Assembly: GCA_003993805.1 (NCBI GenBank)
Contig: RSEF01000005.1
Location: forward strand, 16,982,444 to 17,046,443
From: Himantopus leucocephalus
Taxonomy: Eukaryota; Chordata; Aves; Charadriiformes; Recurvirostridae
Reading direction: 5' to 3'
Length of the DNA stretch: 64,000 nt
Shown: piece after piece, positions 1 through 12,600 of the stretch
How positions within the stretch are numbered: position 1 is the stretch's first letter
How the letters are laid out: each line of letters begins with the position of its first letter
Notes under the pieces: generated by a model
The model's database searches: none
Told to the model about the DNA's origin: nothing
What the model saw: the letters and a program-made list of their open reading frames with translations, nothing else
Position numbers and translations under genes: made by a program

Positions 1-432
1 ATGTGTTAATAAAGAAATCTGAGATCTGTATCTCTGTTCATTCACGCCTTACCATCTTTTATCCACACATTCTTTCCAGCAGTTCCAAAACTCCCACGCT
101 TCATTCTTCCACCTTGTGTACTGGTCCAATGTTATTCCTCTCCATACCAGATAGTGATCGTAATTTGTGTATTATTTGTCTTTTTGCATATGGCTTTTGG
201 GTATAATACCAAATTTGTTCAGTAAATGTAGTAAAATGTATTTGAGCTGCTACAAATAGAAGCCATTATAAAAATCTTATAAGAATGATAATGAACCGGA
301 GGAGGTTTGTGTTTTCTTTTTTCTTTTCTTTCTAAATAGCATTTAGGTGTGTTGAACTTGATAAAGAGGAGATCCTGTTTGGCGGGTACTCTGCTGTTGC
401 AGTTTCTGAAAGCCATGGGAATGAGGGAGGGC
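1..432. other. Upstream flank of MUC6, no gene seen
   Basis: AT-rich DNA upstream of the MUC6 promoter. The short open frames here have no recognisable domain or codon pattern. In human the next gene on this side is MUC2, transcribed in the opposite direction, so this may be part of a shared intergenic region, but no MUC2 exon is visible. Confidence 0.5.
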
Positions 433-440
433 ATTGCAAT
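433..440 (+). promoter_or_regulatory. C/EBP-type palindrome next to the TATA box
   Basis: The 8-base palindrome ATTGCAAT sits immediately upstream of the TATA box. This is the textbook C/EBP half-site pair. Its role in MUC6 expression is inferred from position only. Confidence 0.4.
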
Positions 441-442
441 TC

Positions 443-452
443 TATATATAAA
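443..452 (+). promoter_or_regulatory. MUC6: MUC6 TATA box
   Basis: TATATATAAA lies about 105 bases before the signal-peptide ATG. With usual spacing, transcription would start near 473-482 and give a 5' UTR of roughly 75-80 bases. A focused TATA promoter suits a strongly tissue-restricted secretory gene. Confidence 0.65.
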
Positions 453-555
453 GCATCCAAGCTTGAAGAGGTAAGCCTAGAAAGTGCCAGCAGTGGCACT
501 GCCTATTTGGAACAGAGGAGAGTACTGAAAAAACTCTCCAGTTAGGGCATGCGTC

Positions 556-607
556 ATGTTTCCAACAGTAATACTGCTCATCTTCTGCAGTTTTCTGCAA
601 TCTGCCG
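556..607 (+). CDS. MUC6: MUC6 exon 1: signal peptide
   Basis: Encodes [17 protein letters not shown] and ends in phase 1 at a GTAAGT donor. It has a hydrophobic core followed by a small residue, as expected for a secretory signal. The start was chosen because it is the only ATG giving a signal peptide in frame with exon 2. An out-of-frame ATG lies 7 bases upstream at 549. Confidence 0.85.
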
Positions 608-3600
608 GTAAGTCTAAAATGCCTGTCTTCCTCTTGGTATATGATTTGAAAGAAAATAGGGGTGTATTGAAACAAAGTGAGTGACTCCATTGTAATATTA
701 CAACACATGAGGTTCAGGTCTTGCCCTCTTTCCCACAAACAAGAGAATTAAGTTTATACATTTTCTTCTCCCTCACTGCATCTTAAAACACAACTGTATA
801 TTTAATAAATTCATCACTGAAGTAGAACTATTTGTTCTTAACTTTTCTTAGAAACATGGTTACTGATTTGTTGGATCATTCCATAAAACTGGTTCCCTAG
901 ATACAAAGAGTATTTTTTAATGGACTTATGTTGTGTTTCCAAGTTGCTGAGTGCCTTCATCTTTCAGATGTTCATGATATAGTGCTCCAGTGATGTTATT
1001 GTGGAAGCTGTGTATCTTCTGTGTAGAGTGATGATCAAAACCTTTTTCCTTTGTTATGCAAACTGCAAAAAATATTTTAAGTATGAGCTATGTGATGGCA
1101 TTACTTTTTTTGAAGAATGATGTGATAGAAAGGATCCTGTGCTGGAAAACAGGCAAATGATTCCAGTCTAAAAATTTTACATGACTCTTAAAGTATTCCT
1201 CCATATATTATTCAATATAATTCTTTAGTCTTTTAGAGAGGTCTGTCTTACTTTTTTGATCCAACCCATCTGAATATCAGATGACTGTGTAATTTTTTAA
1301 AAAGACTTGACAAGTAAGTTCATTGACTCCGTAGCTACTCTGCCTTCTTACTAATTCCTCTTCCTGTAGTGTTTTCAATGGATTCTTTGAGAGTGAGTCT
1401 TTTTTGCCATGGTTTGGCATTGCTTAAGATAATGGTTGCTTTTTATCTCTTCTGTATATTCTTTGTAATTATCCATTGTTACAGTTCTGATGTCAAGAAC
1501 AGGTTGCAAGCTGCTAAAAAGCATACTCCACTTTCTTTAGTTTGAACAAAGTTAAATTTATTTCTATGGTATTGTTTACTACATTTAATGAGCCATATAG
1601 CTCAAATTGCACAAGGACATGTATTACTCTTAAATCACCAAGTTAAACTGTAGCACTAAAAAAAATTAAAATATAAGCAACTGAACCCTTTTGTAGATTC
1701 TCAGAGCCAATTTTAATCTCTACTATATTGTTATAACTCATGTATTAGCACCATTGTAACCAAGATAAAGTCAAATACCTGAACATGGGTCCTAACCCCA
1801 AATGCAGATGCCTGCAAGTTCTTTATCTATATGAATTCCTATATTAGATGAATAGATGCATTATTATAAATACTAATATTCACAATCAAATTGCAAATAA
1901 CTGTTGACCCCTACTCAGCCACAAGCTTTATGTATAAACTTGGCAATTACAAATGCGGTCTCATCTATAAAGGACTGTGTTGTCTAGGATGGAACTTCAG
2001 TTGAATTTAAACATAAAAGCCTAAAAGTAGGATCTAGGAAATTCTTACAGAACAGCCTTCTCACTTTGGGATGTATCAAGATTTTGGGGCATTGAAATGC
2101 CATACGAGGTTGGAGACTATGAAAACCAATAGAGAAAACCAATTTTGTTAAGTAAGATTTTGAAATCAGACAATTTTTGGAGGCATATCTGAACTGTAAG
2201 AAGTTGATCTGTATGTTCTAAAACTGGCCAACATGCAGGATGCTCATTCTTTTGAACTCTAGACACAAATCTTGTCTCTTCAGAATGAATTAAATCAAAG
2301 CAAGGCTTCCAATTCTCTTTATGGATCGGCATCCAAATTCCGTAGCTTGAGTCTGTCTCTGACTAGAAACATAAATATTCATTGTAATAACATATATTTG
2401 ATATGAAGTCTGATGAAAACTGGAAGACCCACTTCCTCTTTCCCTTGATAGTTCAAGAAAAGCAGTAAACATGCATTAGCCAATTTAAAAAAAAAAAAAA
2501 ATAAAGAAGTTTAAAACAAGATTAAAACTGTTAGTTCTAGCTTTTACTTAATAAGAGATGCTGATTCATTGATTAAATTGAGGCTCCACCACTTCAGCTA
2601 TTTCAATAGTGAAAACTCTGCAGAGATCCTTAAGAAACCTTTATGTACAGTTGTGATGTGTTTTTCTTGCTAAGTATGTAACTAGGAAGTTACCTTGATT
2701 TATGCTGTTCAAACATCTTGCTTTGCCAGAGACAAAGGGAGTTAATAATTTCATATTGAAAAGAAATCATCATGGACATGGCAACTACTAGTATTACAGC
2801 TATGACTCTAGCACTACCCTTGCTGTTAAATTTCATTTTCTGCTTACATAATTTATTTTAAATTTCTTGTCTTTTCCAGAACTTCTGACATTTCAACATT
2901 TTTTTTTGTCCCAAATGAAAAGATTAAAAGTGAAACCTTTACAGAGCAGAAATCCTAAATTGTTTCTGTTTGGAAGTACAAAAAAGATTTTATTTCAATG
3001 TTTTACATCAAACAGAAATGTTTTGTTTTCATTCATTTAGCTGATGTGAAATACTTTGATTGAAGTCATTACAACATAAAATTGTATTTTCCCATAGGGA
3101 TGTCTCATAGTAACTGTAGTATAGGAACAAAATTACTTATTTCTTCACAGGAAGTCGGGTTCCCTGTCTGGATAATATTGCTGTCATGAACTAGACAGAC
3201 TGACTACACAGAAACTGCATTTTGACAGATACAATTCTCAAGAAAGTTGGGCCAAGTAGAGTAGGAATTAAAAGTAAAACTTCCTTTATCTGAGAAAAGT
3301 GAAAGTCTGTTTAAAGGTCTATTGAGCTAATTCAAAATTAAGTATTTCATGTCAACTCAAAATCATCCCATTTCTCAAAGGAAAACTGTGCAATAATAGT
3401 AAAATGTCAGTACAGAAGATTTCAGTAGTTTAGAAATCTCATTTACCACTAGGACAACCTCTTCAGTGGAAAATTCCTAAATGGCTGCTAGATACAACTT
3501 CTGCCTGGAGCCATAGGTCTTGCTGCATCTATACAATCTGCCATTTCATGTGGTTGTGAATGGTTAATAACATTGCCAGGATGATTTTACTAATCTCTTC

Positions 3601-6600
3601 AGAGTTTAGTGTGAGAAAAAGAATGTAAATGCTGAGAATAATTACCATACTGTAATTAGTTTAATAGTTTGATCTGACAGGATACAGACTGATTGGCAGA
3701 TAGTCAGCAAATGGCTCTGTATTTGTTTTACTAACCATTCTTTGAACAAAATATTAAAGTGGATTTCATATCCTTAGTTATTTTCAATATAACCTCCAAC
3801 CTTTCAACACACCTCCATGTAATCCAGGATGATTATTACATTCAGTTTTTTAATCTAGATATAAAACATGGGGTATTTGTAACAGCTGGAGGGAGCTGTT
3901 ACACACTATTAAATCCTATTAATGTATTGTTCATAGTTTGGGATTAAACTGTAGTGATTCCAAAACTGTTAAACTAACAAGAATGTGTTGTACGTTGTGC
4001 TTTTGAGTTTCATTTTTTGTTTCTAGAGCACTGTCCCACTGAAAAGGACACAATATCTAGGAAGAAGGATAGAGGGAATACATCCCACTGAACTCCTGCT
4101 TTGGCATTTACACCACAGATATTCACCTAAGGTTTCCTTTACACCAATGGAGAGAAATAAAACTTCTGTGTATAATACATTTGTTCCATTTTAGACACAT
4201 ATTTTGCAAGTCCAATTGTACTCAGTAAATTTGTATTTGCTTTCATAGCTTACGCAAAGAGTCTAGACAACTGACTGAGATGAACGTCATTTAAAGCTAC
4301 TAGAACAACATTTGGGGTGGGAGTACTTCTGCCACTGAAATTACATCCTTGATTTTTTTCCCTCTCTGTCTAGATATTCATTGTATGCAATTCCACCAGG
4401 ATCGTATTTTAGCTCTTAAAAGCTTAGATCAGTTTATCCAGATAATGCCTATTTCAATAAGTATTGTTTCAGAGAAGAACTGAGGCATAAACTGGTGGGA
4501 AAGTTGGAGATGTCTGGATCTCAGATTCAAAGCAAAGGCATGTGCTGAAACTCTTACTCTCCAAATTGCCCTCTTGTGCCTTAATCTAGACTTACATACA
4601 AGGCAGAATCTCACCTGTTTTCCTACAATCCTTGCGATACTGCATGATAAGTATTACCTCACATTCAGCAGCACAGTGTGGAATTGGGTAGACTCTATTA
4701 CAATTGGTGAGCTCCCTAGGGGCTTTTATTCTCTTCAGTGTATAAGGAAGCAACAGAAGCCTGCAGAGCTCTAGTGTGTGTATAGATATGTATGTAGACT
4801 TGGCCTGGCTTATGTGATTAATGAAATCTTCTGCCATAATATAGCTTCCTGTTTTCTCTGTTGCAAAAGATTCTAAACATATAATAGAGAATTATATGGT
4901 TTCTATGGGATATTTGCTCCTGCTATCTAAGAAGCTCTGGACCTGAGAAACTTTAGAAATTAATAGCATGCTTCTGAAGCACCCCGGGTTCTTTTTCTTA
5001 CAGCTTGCTTTGGCTGTTACCATTCAGCTACTGACTCTATGAAAGCTCACTCTGTGCATGCTCCACCTCTGTCCCTGCACAGGGTTCACTGCTTGTACAT
5101 TGGCTGTGGTGGCCCTTTCCAACATCTATCTTACTCTCTTCACTCTTTGGGCAGGAAGCAAGCTGCTAGGCAAAAGAACTTTTAAGTACGTATGAGGACG
5201 TGGTGCAGTTGTGGACATGCAGTAGGTCTGGGTCTGTGATAGAAGAGGGACCACACTGTACTCCACATTTGCTAAACATTCCTTGGCTTCTCATAACCAG
5301 AACAGGCTTTGTGAAGAAGTGTGTAGAAGGGAGCAGGTAACAGCTTTTGTCATTCTGCCTTAATGTGAACAGAAAAAGCAACAACTAGGCCTGGGGATTT
5401 CCCACTCTTCAGCTACAGATCCCATGATTCTTGTGAAGAACACACACAACATTACTTTTCCCATATTTTCCCAGTTCTGGCTGTTCCCTCCACTACTTCT
5501 ACCCAGATGGTGCAATAAGAATCCAAAAACGCAAGGGAAGATTTATCCCACATTCTTTTAATGAGGAACATAGGATTTGAGGATGAGGTACAGGAAATCC
5601 CATATTGCATATGATTTCTGGCAGCTTTTGGTAACATTTTACCAGTTGCAGAAGAATTTCTTGTTTCAAGCTGAATTATGTGGTTTTCCACTTGTATGGC
5701 AGGGCACACTTCATGTGTGCTGACCTTGCTTTGACCTGTACCATGTTTAAAAATAAGTAAATAAATATACAAATATTCAGCTTGCTTGTGCTCAGAGGAT
5801 AACTTCTTCCTGTTATCTTTTTGCTTTCACAGCTTTGGAAGGAAATTATTTGCCCCACTTTTTTCTCCAAAAACAGAAAGAATCTCTGCAAAGAAGTAAG
5901 TGCCCAACCTGGTATTTAATATTCACGTTGTGACTATGAGTAACAACTATGAGTAACAACTCCATTCAGCATCAATTCCATATTGCAGAAGACACTGTAC
6001 AAAACACATAATAAAAATAAGTGCCCGCCTCAAGGAGCGTATGTTTTATAGCATTATATTTAGAAAATCCGAAAGAAGAATTTACTTACAAAAAGATGGT
6101 AAAATATGTTGTCTTGCTCTGGTAAGTTTTACACTAACTGGAAAGTGATTTAGTGTGCCATGCTGAGGTTTCGATGCCTAAGGATAGAAACTGTGAGCAG
6201 TTTAGTAGCCTTCAACATTTAGAAATTTGCTATTGAGGTCATTCGTGTGATCTGTTTGATTTTCATTTCTGCAGATTACTGCCTAATATTATCTAAGAAT
6301 TTAGGAAATAGATACTTTTGATGCTGCAAAATCCAGGAAATTAAATAAAGCTGATTGTCCATATAGGCTAGGTCTATGAGATTATTTTAAAGACTGCAGG
6401 TTAAGACAAATTTATGTGCAAGTGAAAGATCAGAGCATGAAATAGTTCTTCCTCACCTTTATAGCCAGCAGCCAGTGGGGATTCAGGGTATGGACAGATC
6501 TCTGCTTCAACATCCAGCTGTGCCAGCTGAAGCTATTGTTGCCACAGCTCTGGTAGTTTCCCAGAAGTTTTCCCTTAACTCCTAGGAATGGCTTGTGTGT

Positions 6601-9600
6601 ACGCACCCAAATCTGTAAGCAAAATTAACTCCAGCCACCTACTTACTGCAAATTTGTGCTAGTCCTTCTGAGTCAAAAAAATACAAAAGACAGTGAGATA
6701 CTACTATCTTACTTGTGTAAAAATGTATGCCAAAGCACAAAATAATTAGCATATTATAGCTTTAAAGTGCTAAAAATATTAGCTACCCGAAATACTGTTA
6801 GAAAGGCAGATATAATTCAAACGTTAACTCATAATTAAAATGGTCACTTTTGACAGCAGTGATTATGGTATTTTCTGTTACAAAGAAATTTCACTTTGAT
6901 GCAAAAGGAGGCTGGAGAAGTACTTGGAAGCCAGAGCACAAGGGGAGTAAGACAAGTCCCAATAGCCTCACAAAATCCCCTGAACTGAAAATAATTGGAG
7001 ACTGAGAGAGTATCTGGAGAAGTATACGTGCTGGACCTGATGGTACTCTTCCCTTGGACAGTCTCTTAATGATCACTGCTGGAAAAAAAAACAAACGAGC
7101 TATGTCAACCCTTGGTCAGAACCAATACAACTTTCCACATGTTCTTTTCTGAAAAAATGTGAGGCACTGACTTCAATTTAAATTTAATTCACTAAACATT
7201 TAGTTTTCCACATCATGACAAGAACGAATAACTGTCATCATGCTAACATGATATAGTGTATTTTACAGGATGTGCTGTTCCTCTGCTAAGACAGGATACA
7301 GAAGGCATTAACCCTTCTGAAAACACACAATTTTCACTTGATCCTTTCTAAAATAAATGTGGATATCAGTCCTGGTATTCTGAACAATTTTTCTATTATA
7401 TTCTTTTTACAGACATTCTTCTTAGTAATCCACAATCTTGATGTTTTACATTAAAACACCACGCTTTACAGTTGCATACTGTTAAAAAGCAACTCTGTGT
7501 ACTCCAGATNGATATCAGTCCTGGTATTCTGAACAATTTTTCTATTATATTCTTTTTACAGACATTCTTCTTAGTAATCCACAATCTTGATATTTTACAT
7601 TAAAACACCATGCTTTACAGTTGCATACTGTTAAAAAGCAACTGTGTACTCCAGAAGTTGCTGCATTTCAGTGGTTGACAACGAAATTCTTAATCTAGTT
7701 TGGGGAAAACCAGAGGTGTAGAACAAAAAGGAATTATATAAAATGCAAATTTACTATTTGCATTTCTTTAGGATGAAGAAGCAGGGAGTGGCTTGAATTA
7801 CGTGAAGTCTCATTCAGCATAAACATGGAAAAGCTACATGGAGTTCAATCTAAAAATAGTTGAGCACTTGTGATCAGCCAAAAAAAAAAAAGTAATATTC
7901 AGCAACTCATCTCTGTATTCTGTCTGTTCTTACAACGAGAGGAACAGTAAGACATGGATATACACAAATTAAAAGGAAATCCCTAGATATCACTTAATAA
8001 AAACTGAACTCAAAAGGCAAATATATAATCTAGTTTTAAACTTTCTTGAATTATTGACATTCCCATTTGTTATTTTTCGCTGATAAGATTTAAATAAAAA
8101 CAAATACACTGAAGACACTCCTATATTTATAGAAAGGGGCACCTATTGCACTCTGACTGTTGTGCAAGGCCAGGTAACCATTCCTTGGCACACTCTAAAA
8201 AAGCTGGTCAGTATCACTTAAGCACAATATATTAAACTAGCTGGAATTGGGCATGAAGGATCAATGATAACAATTAGCCAATTCCTATTTTCCAGTCAGA
8301 CGTTCGGGACAGCACAGAAGTATGGAAGAGGAGTACTTTTTGCCAACAGGTAACAGCTCATTGGGAAACAGTATTTTCTATGTGACCTGAAAAAAAAAAA
8401 CAGTAGCGCTCTGTAGTCATTTGATCACTCTTTAAGAGTAAAATATGTTTTGTCTTTAAAGCAGTGACTATAAATTGCAGGTAGACTTTGCTAAATGTAC
8501 CTGATCCTTTATGCTTCTAAGACATATTCTAAGACACCTGAGCTTCATATAACTCCATAAGCAAAAATAATTGAAAAATGAAAAGTAACGATCTGAGTCT
8601 GGAAATATATAACCAAGGATATGATTTTACTTACTTCAGAAATTCTGTCAACTTCAGAGGGACTGTTCAAATGCTTTAAGTAGGTACAGAAATATCTAAC
8701 ATCAAGTGCTGGAGTTGTATCTCTTTTAACATGATTCACTTCAACCTCGTTAAATCTGTCCATTCAGATGAAAAGTGATTGCTTTTTATAAATGAAAACT
8801 GATTAAAACATTCCATCTATTACAAAGCTGGCTGGAACTTTGTCACACAAACACAGAGCCAAAAAAAGTTGGGCTTTGAAGACTGTCTTTGGATATCTAA
8901 TGATCTGACTATGCAATGAATCATGATACAGTAATGCCATAGCTAGCTTCATAAATGTTGTGCCTGAGACGTTAAAGGTCTCTCCAGTAGCAAGCTGTCG
9001 CCTTTGCAAACAGATTGAGCAGACTGAAATACGAAGATAAACCTTTATATTACCCATGAAGGAGATGGCAGGGTGTTTCCCAAGCCAGGAAGCTAGGGAG
9101 CTCTCCTCTGCTTACTGTAAATACGAATATTGCTCGGACTCCAGCTATTGTTTCACTTCCTGACTGGAGACAAAATTTTGAGGTTACAAAAAAAATAATA
9201 GCTAGGATGTTGTTTACATAATTAATCCGAGTAGAAACTTACTAGCTTTTCGTGATATTTATATTTGAAAAGGCAATTAAAATGAGCAAATATGCTGTTC
9301 AGAGACCTAAATCCATTTTCCTCTTTCACTTTTATAGTTTTGAGCAAGGATTCCTGTTCTACCTGGGGTGGAGGGCATTTTTCGACCTTTGATAAATACC
9401 AGTATGACTTCACTGGGACCTGCAACTATATCTTTGCTACTGTATGTGATGAAACCAGCCCAGACTTCAACATTCAGTTCCGCCGTGGGCTGGACAAAAA
9501 AATTGCGAGGATCATTATTGAGCTGGGACCTTCTGTTGTCATTGTTGAGAAAGGCAGCATTTCTGTCAGGAGCGTTGGGTAAGATTCTGCGATCAATGGG

Positions 9601-12600
9601 AAAAAAGTGTTTAAAGAAGGCAAGGTGTTATAAAGCAGTTGCACTAAAGAAGACTACTTTGTATCAAAAATTAATTAACAAATTACAGAAGTTAGCACCC
9701 CTAACTGGACTCTACTCCTCTTTCTTCCTATCAAGCATTCACACTCTCTAGATAAGTACTTCATTTGCAGTTATTTGAATCAAGCTTGGAGTACATTTGT
9801 ATAGGCAAAGGGATAATAACATAACCTCAGACCAAAACAATTCTCACATGGAAACTACAGTCTCCTAGGTACTACCAGTCTGCTTATGCTTATCTCTACT
9901 ACAAGCACAGATGAAAAGGCTTATACCTTTTAGTAGGTATTAGCTGAAACTCCTGTGTTTTGCTTAGAGTCCATGTGCTAAAGATAACACATATATAGGG
10001 TACAAGAGAAACCTTGAGCTATACAACCAACAGAGAAATATTGGAGGGGCTTACAAAGAAGTCCTTGTGTATGAGACCACTGACTGTTCACATTATTCCA
10101 AGGATTACTGTGTCCAGAAAACTGTTTTTTGAGGAATTACACTGAATTACCTTTGGGTTCTGCATCATTCGTTCTTCTGCACAAATTGCTCCCATACAAG
10201 GAAATTTCTCCAGGGAAGTTTTTAGCATTTTTATCAGAATTTTTGTCTGTGAGTACAGGCAGATATGGGAAACAATTGACTGTGGATTGTCTGTATCTTA
10301 TTGTGCTTACCTAGTTACAATAACCATCATGAAAAAAAGACAACTTGCAGCTATACCTTAATTTAGCAAACTGTAATTAGAAAAACTTCCTTTATTAGTT
10401 TATGTTCCAGGAAAACTATATAAATCTATGGACCTAACCCAATGATCTGCATTTTAAATTTTTGTCCTGCATTCACAAGTACCAAATGCCATGACTGACC
10501 TGGTGCAGTGTTGCACGTAAACCTGCTTCAGGTGGAAGGCTGGCCTGGGAAACTTCAGAAGGTCCCTTCCAACCAAATTCTCTATGATTGTATCAGATAC
10601 TTACTGAGTACTTAACAAAATACATTTGTTCTTTAATGTTGTTTGTAGCATTAGAATACAGCTGCAAGGATGAAAACCTAATTCTACTACAACATTTCCA
10701 TTTTCAGTTTCTCTAAACTTATCAATTTTTAGTCATAGTAATAATTCCTACTTCACCAGGCTATAGTCCATAGAAGTTCTTCAGCATAATCACCAACAGT
10801 TCTACCATACAAACTGTGCTGTTACAAATTCTTGAAACATCTAACTATACCCTAATAAAACCAAACCAAGTGAAGATGCTAAGTCCTGTGCAAACATTTT
10901 CACTAGTACAATGAGTATGCAACTATCTCCTGGTGATTCTTGTATGAAACTACTGACATAGATTTCCAGTCAACATAAATTTTAATTTGTCTTAAAATGT
11001 TACAGTTACAAAGGAAAAAAGGTTATATTTCCTGTTGCTGCAATTACTCATATTGTATGTGTACTATATCTAAAGAAGATAACTAATACCTACATAATAT
11101 TGGTATAAGGTCAGTTTCTCTTCTCATCATATTACAGTGTTATTAAGTTGCCTTACACCAGCAATGGAATTCAAATAGCACCTTATGGACGCAACATCCG
11201 TCTGGTGGCCAAGCTGATGGAGATGGAGCTAGTTGTGATGTGGAACAATGATGACTATCTCATGGTTAGTAAAATGTTCTCATAAGCAGAAGAGAAAATT
11301 CTCACTAACTTACTGGAATGACAAGATCTCTTTAGACTTTTTGCGTGTGTTTACTATTTGGATATTTATTCTTTTCCTGCTTCATCCATTTCTCTTGAAA
11401 TAAACAACTTTGCTTTTTATACCTGCATGTTCCTTTCACTTCCAGCATTGGTAGTTAACTAAAGCCACTGATGTTGAGATTTATGGATGCTTTCACAGCC
11501 TTTAAACTTCCCTCAGGCTATGCCAGCAGCTACAAAGTTTTGCTAAAAGGTTGTTGAAGATGTTTAAAGCTGTGTAAAATTTAATAGTGTATGCCATAGT
11601 TTTGTTATTTCTACTGTGCTTCGCCTGGACATCTTTTGGTTTCAAACATATGGTGCTCCTACCAGCTCCTTTGTTTCTTTCCTTCTTCTGAATCTTTTCA
11701 TGTTTTCCCTTGAAAATCCCTGATATATTTTAAAGAGGATACATTTTCTTAGCATGACCTGTGATACAGGTCATGCTAAGAAAATGCCACAAATGACACT
11801 GAATTGTAAATTGGTAAGTTTGCTAAAACAGGGTGATTGTTATGTAATAACTTGTTTGGGAGATTTACCAGCATTACTATCACAGATACCAGCATTACTA
11901 TCACAGATATAGCAGGAAATGCTACTGTGATGGTTACACCCTGTATTCTACATGTAGTCAGATTATTTCCTCTGATCTAAGGTTTTCATAATAATTCATT
12001 GATTGTAGCCAGCAGTAATATTACCACTTTACTCTTCAGAGCAATAGACAATTGAATAACCTTGTTCCGATAACAGATTTTCTTCCTGTAACTTTCAATT
12101 TATTAAGAGAACAAACCTAAAAATTTGTGCTCTGTCAGCAAAGATATGAGCAAGGAAGCATCATCATTTCCTTTTCTATATTTTGGCTCCTTAGAATATT
12201 ATTCCTTTCAATTCTCTGCAAATGTCTTAGAATCTTATTCTTTTATTAAATCAAAAAATCATAACAATCACTATTTGCCTATTGGGAAAAGAAGTTACTG
12301 CTTCCAAAACTTTTCCTCCAATCAAGTCACTGAAATTAATGAGAAGGATCACCTTTAATTTGATCCTTGAATTGAATTTGTTTGAGAAAGGTAATTCTGC
12401 ATAGATAATTTTACTTAGGGTAATCCTTTTAAATGTTCTCTTTTATTTTATTTTAGGTTTTGACTGAAAAAAAATATATGGGAAAAACCTGTGGAATGTG
12501 TGGAAATTATGATGGTTATGAATTGAATGAATTTGTGAGTGACGGTAAGATCTAAGGACAGCTCAGATGGAGGGAGAACTAGTTAAACTGAGTCAAGGTG

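Noticed and set aside
3..206. 67-codon open frame at the left edge
   Set aside because: No domain, no splice context, composition like neighbouring non-coding DNA.
11742..11786. microRNA precursor
   Set aside because: A 45-base perfect hairpin with a 3-base loop is too short and too perfect for a pre-miRNA.
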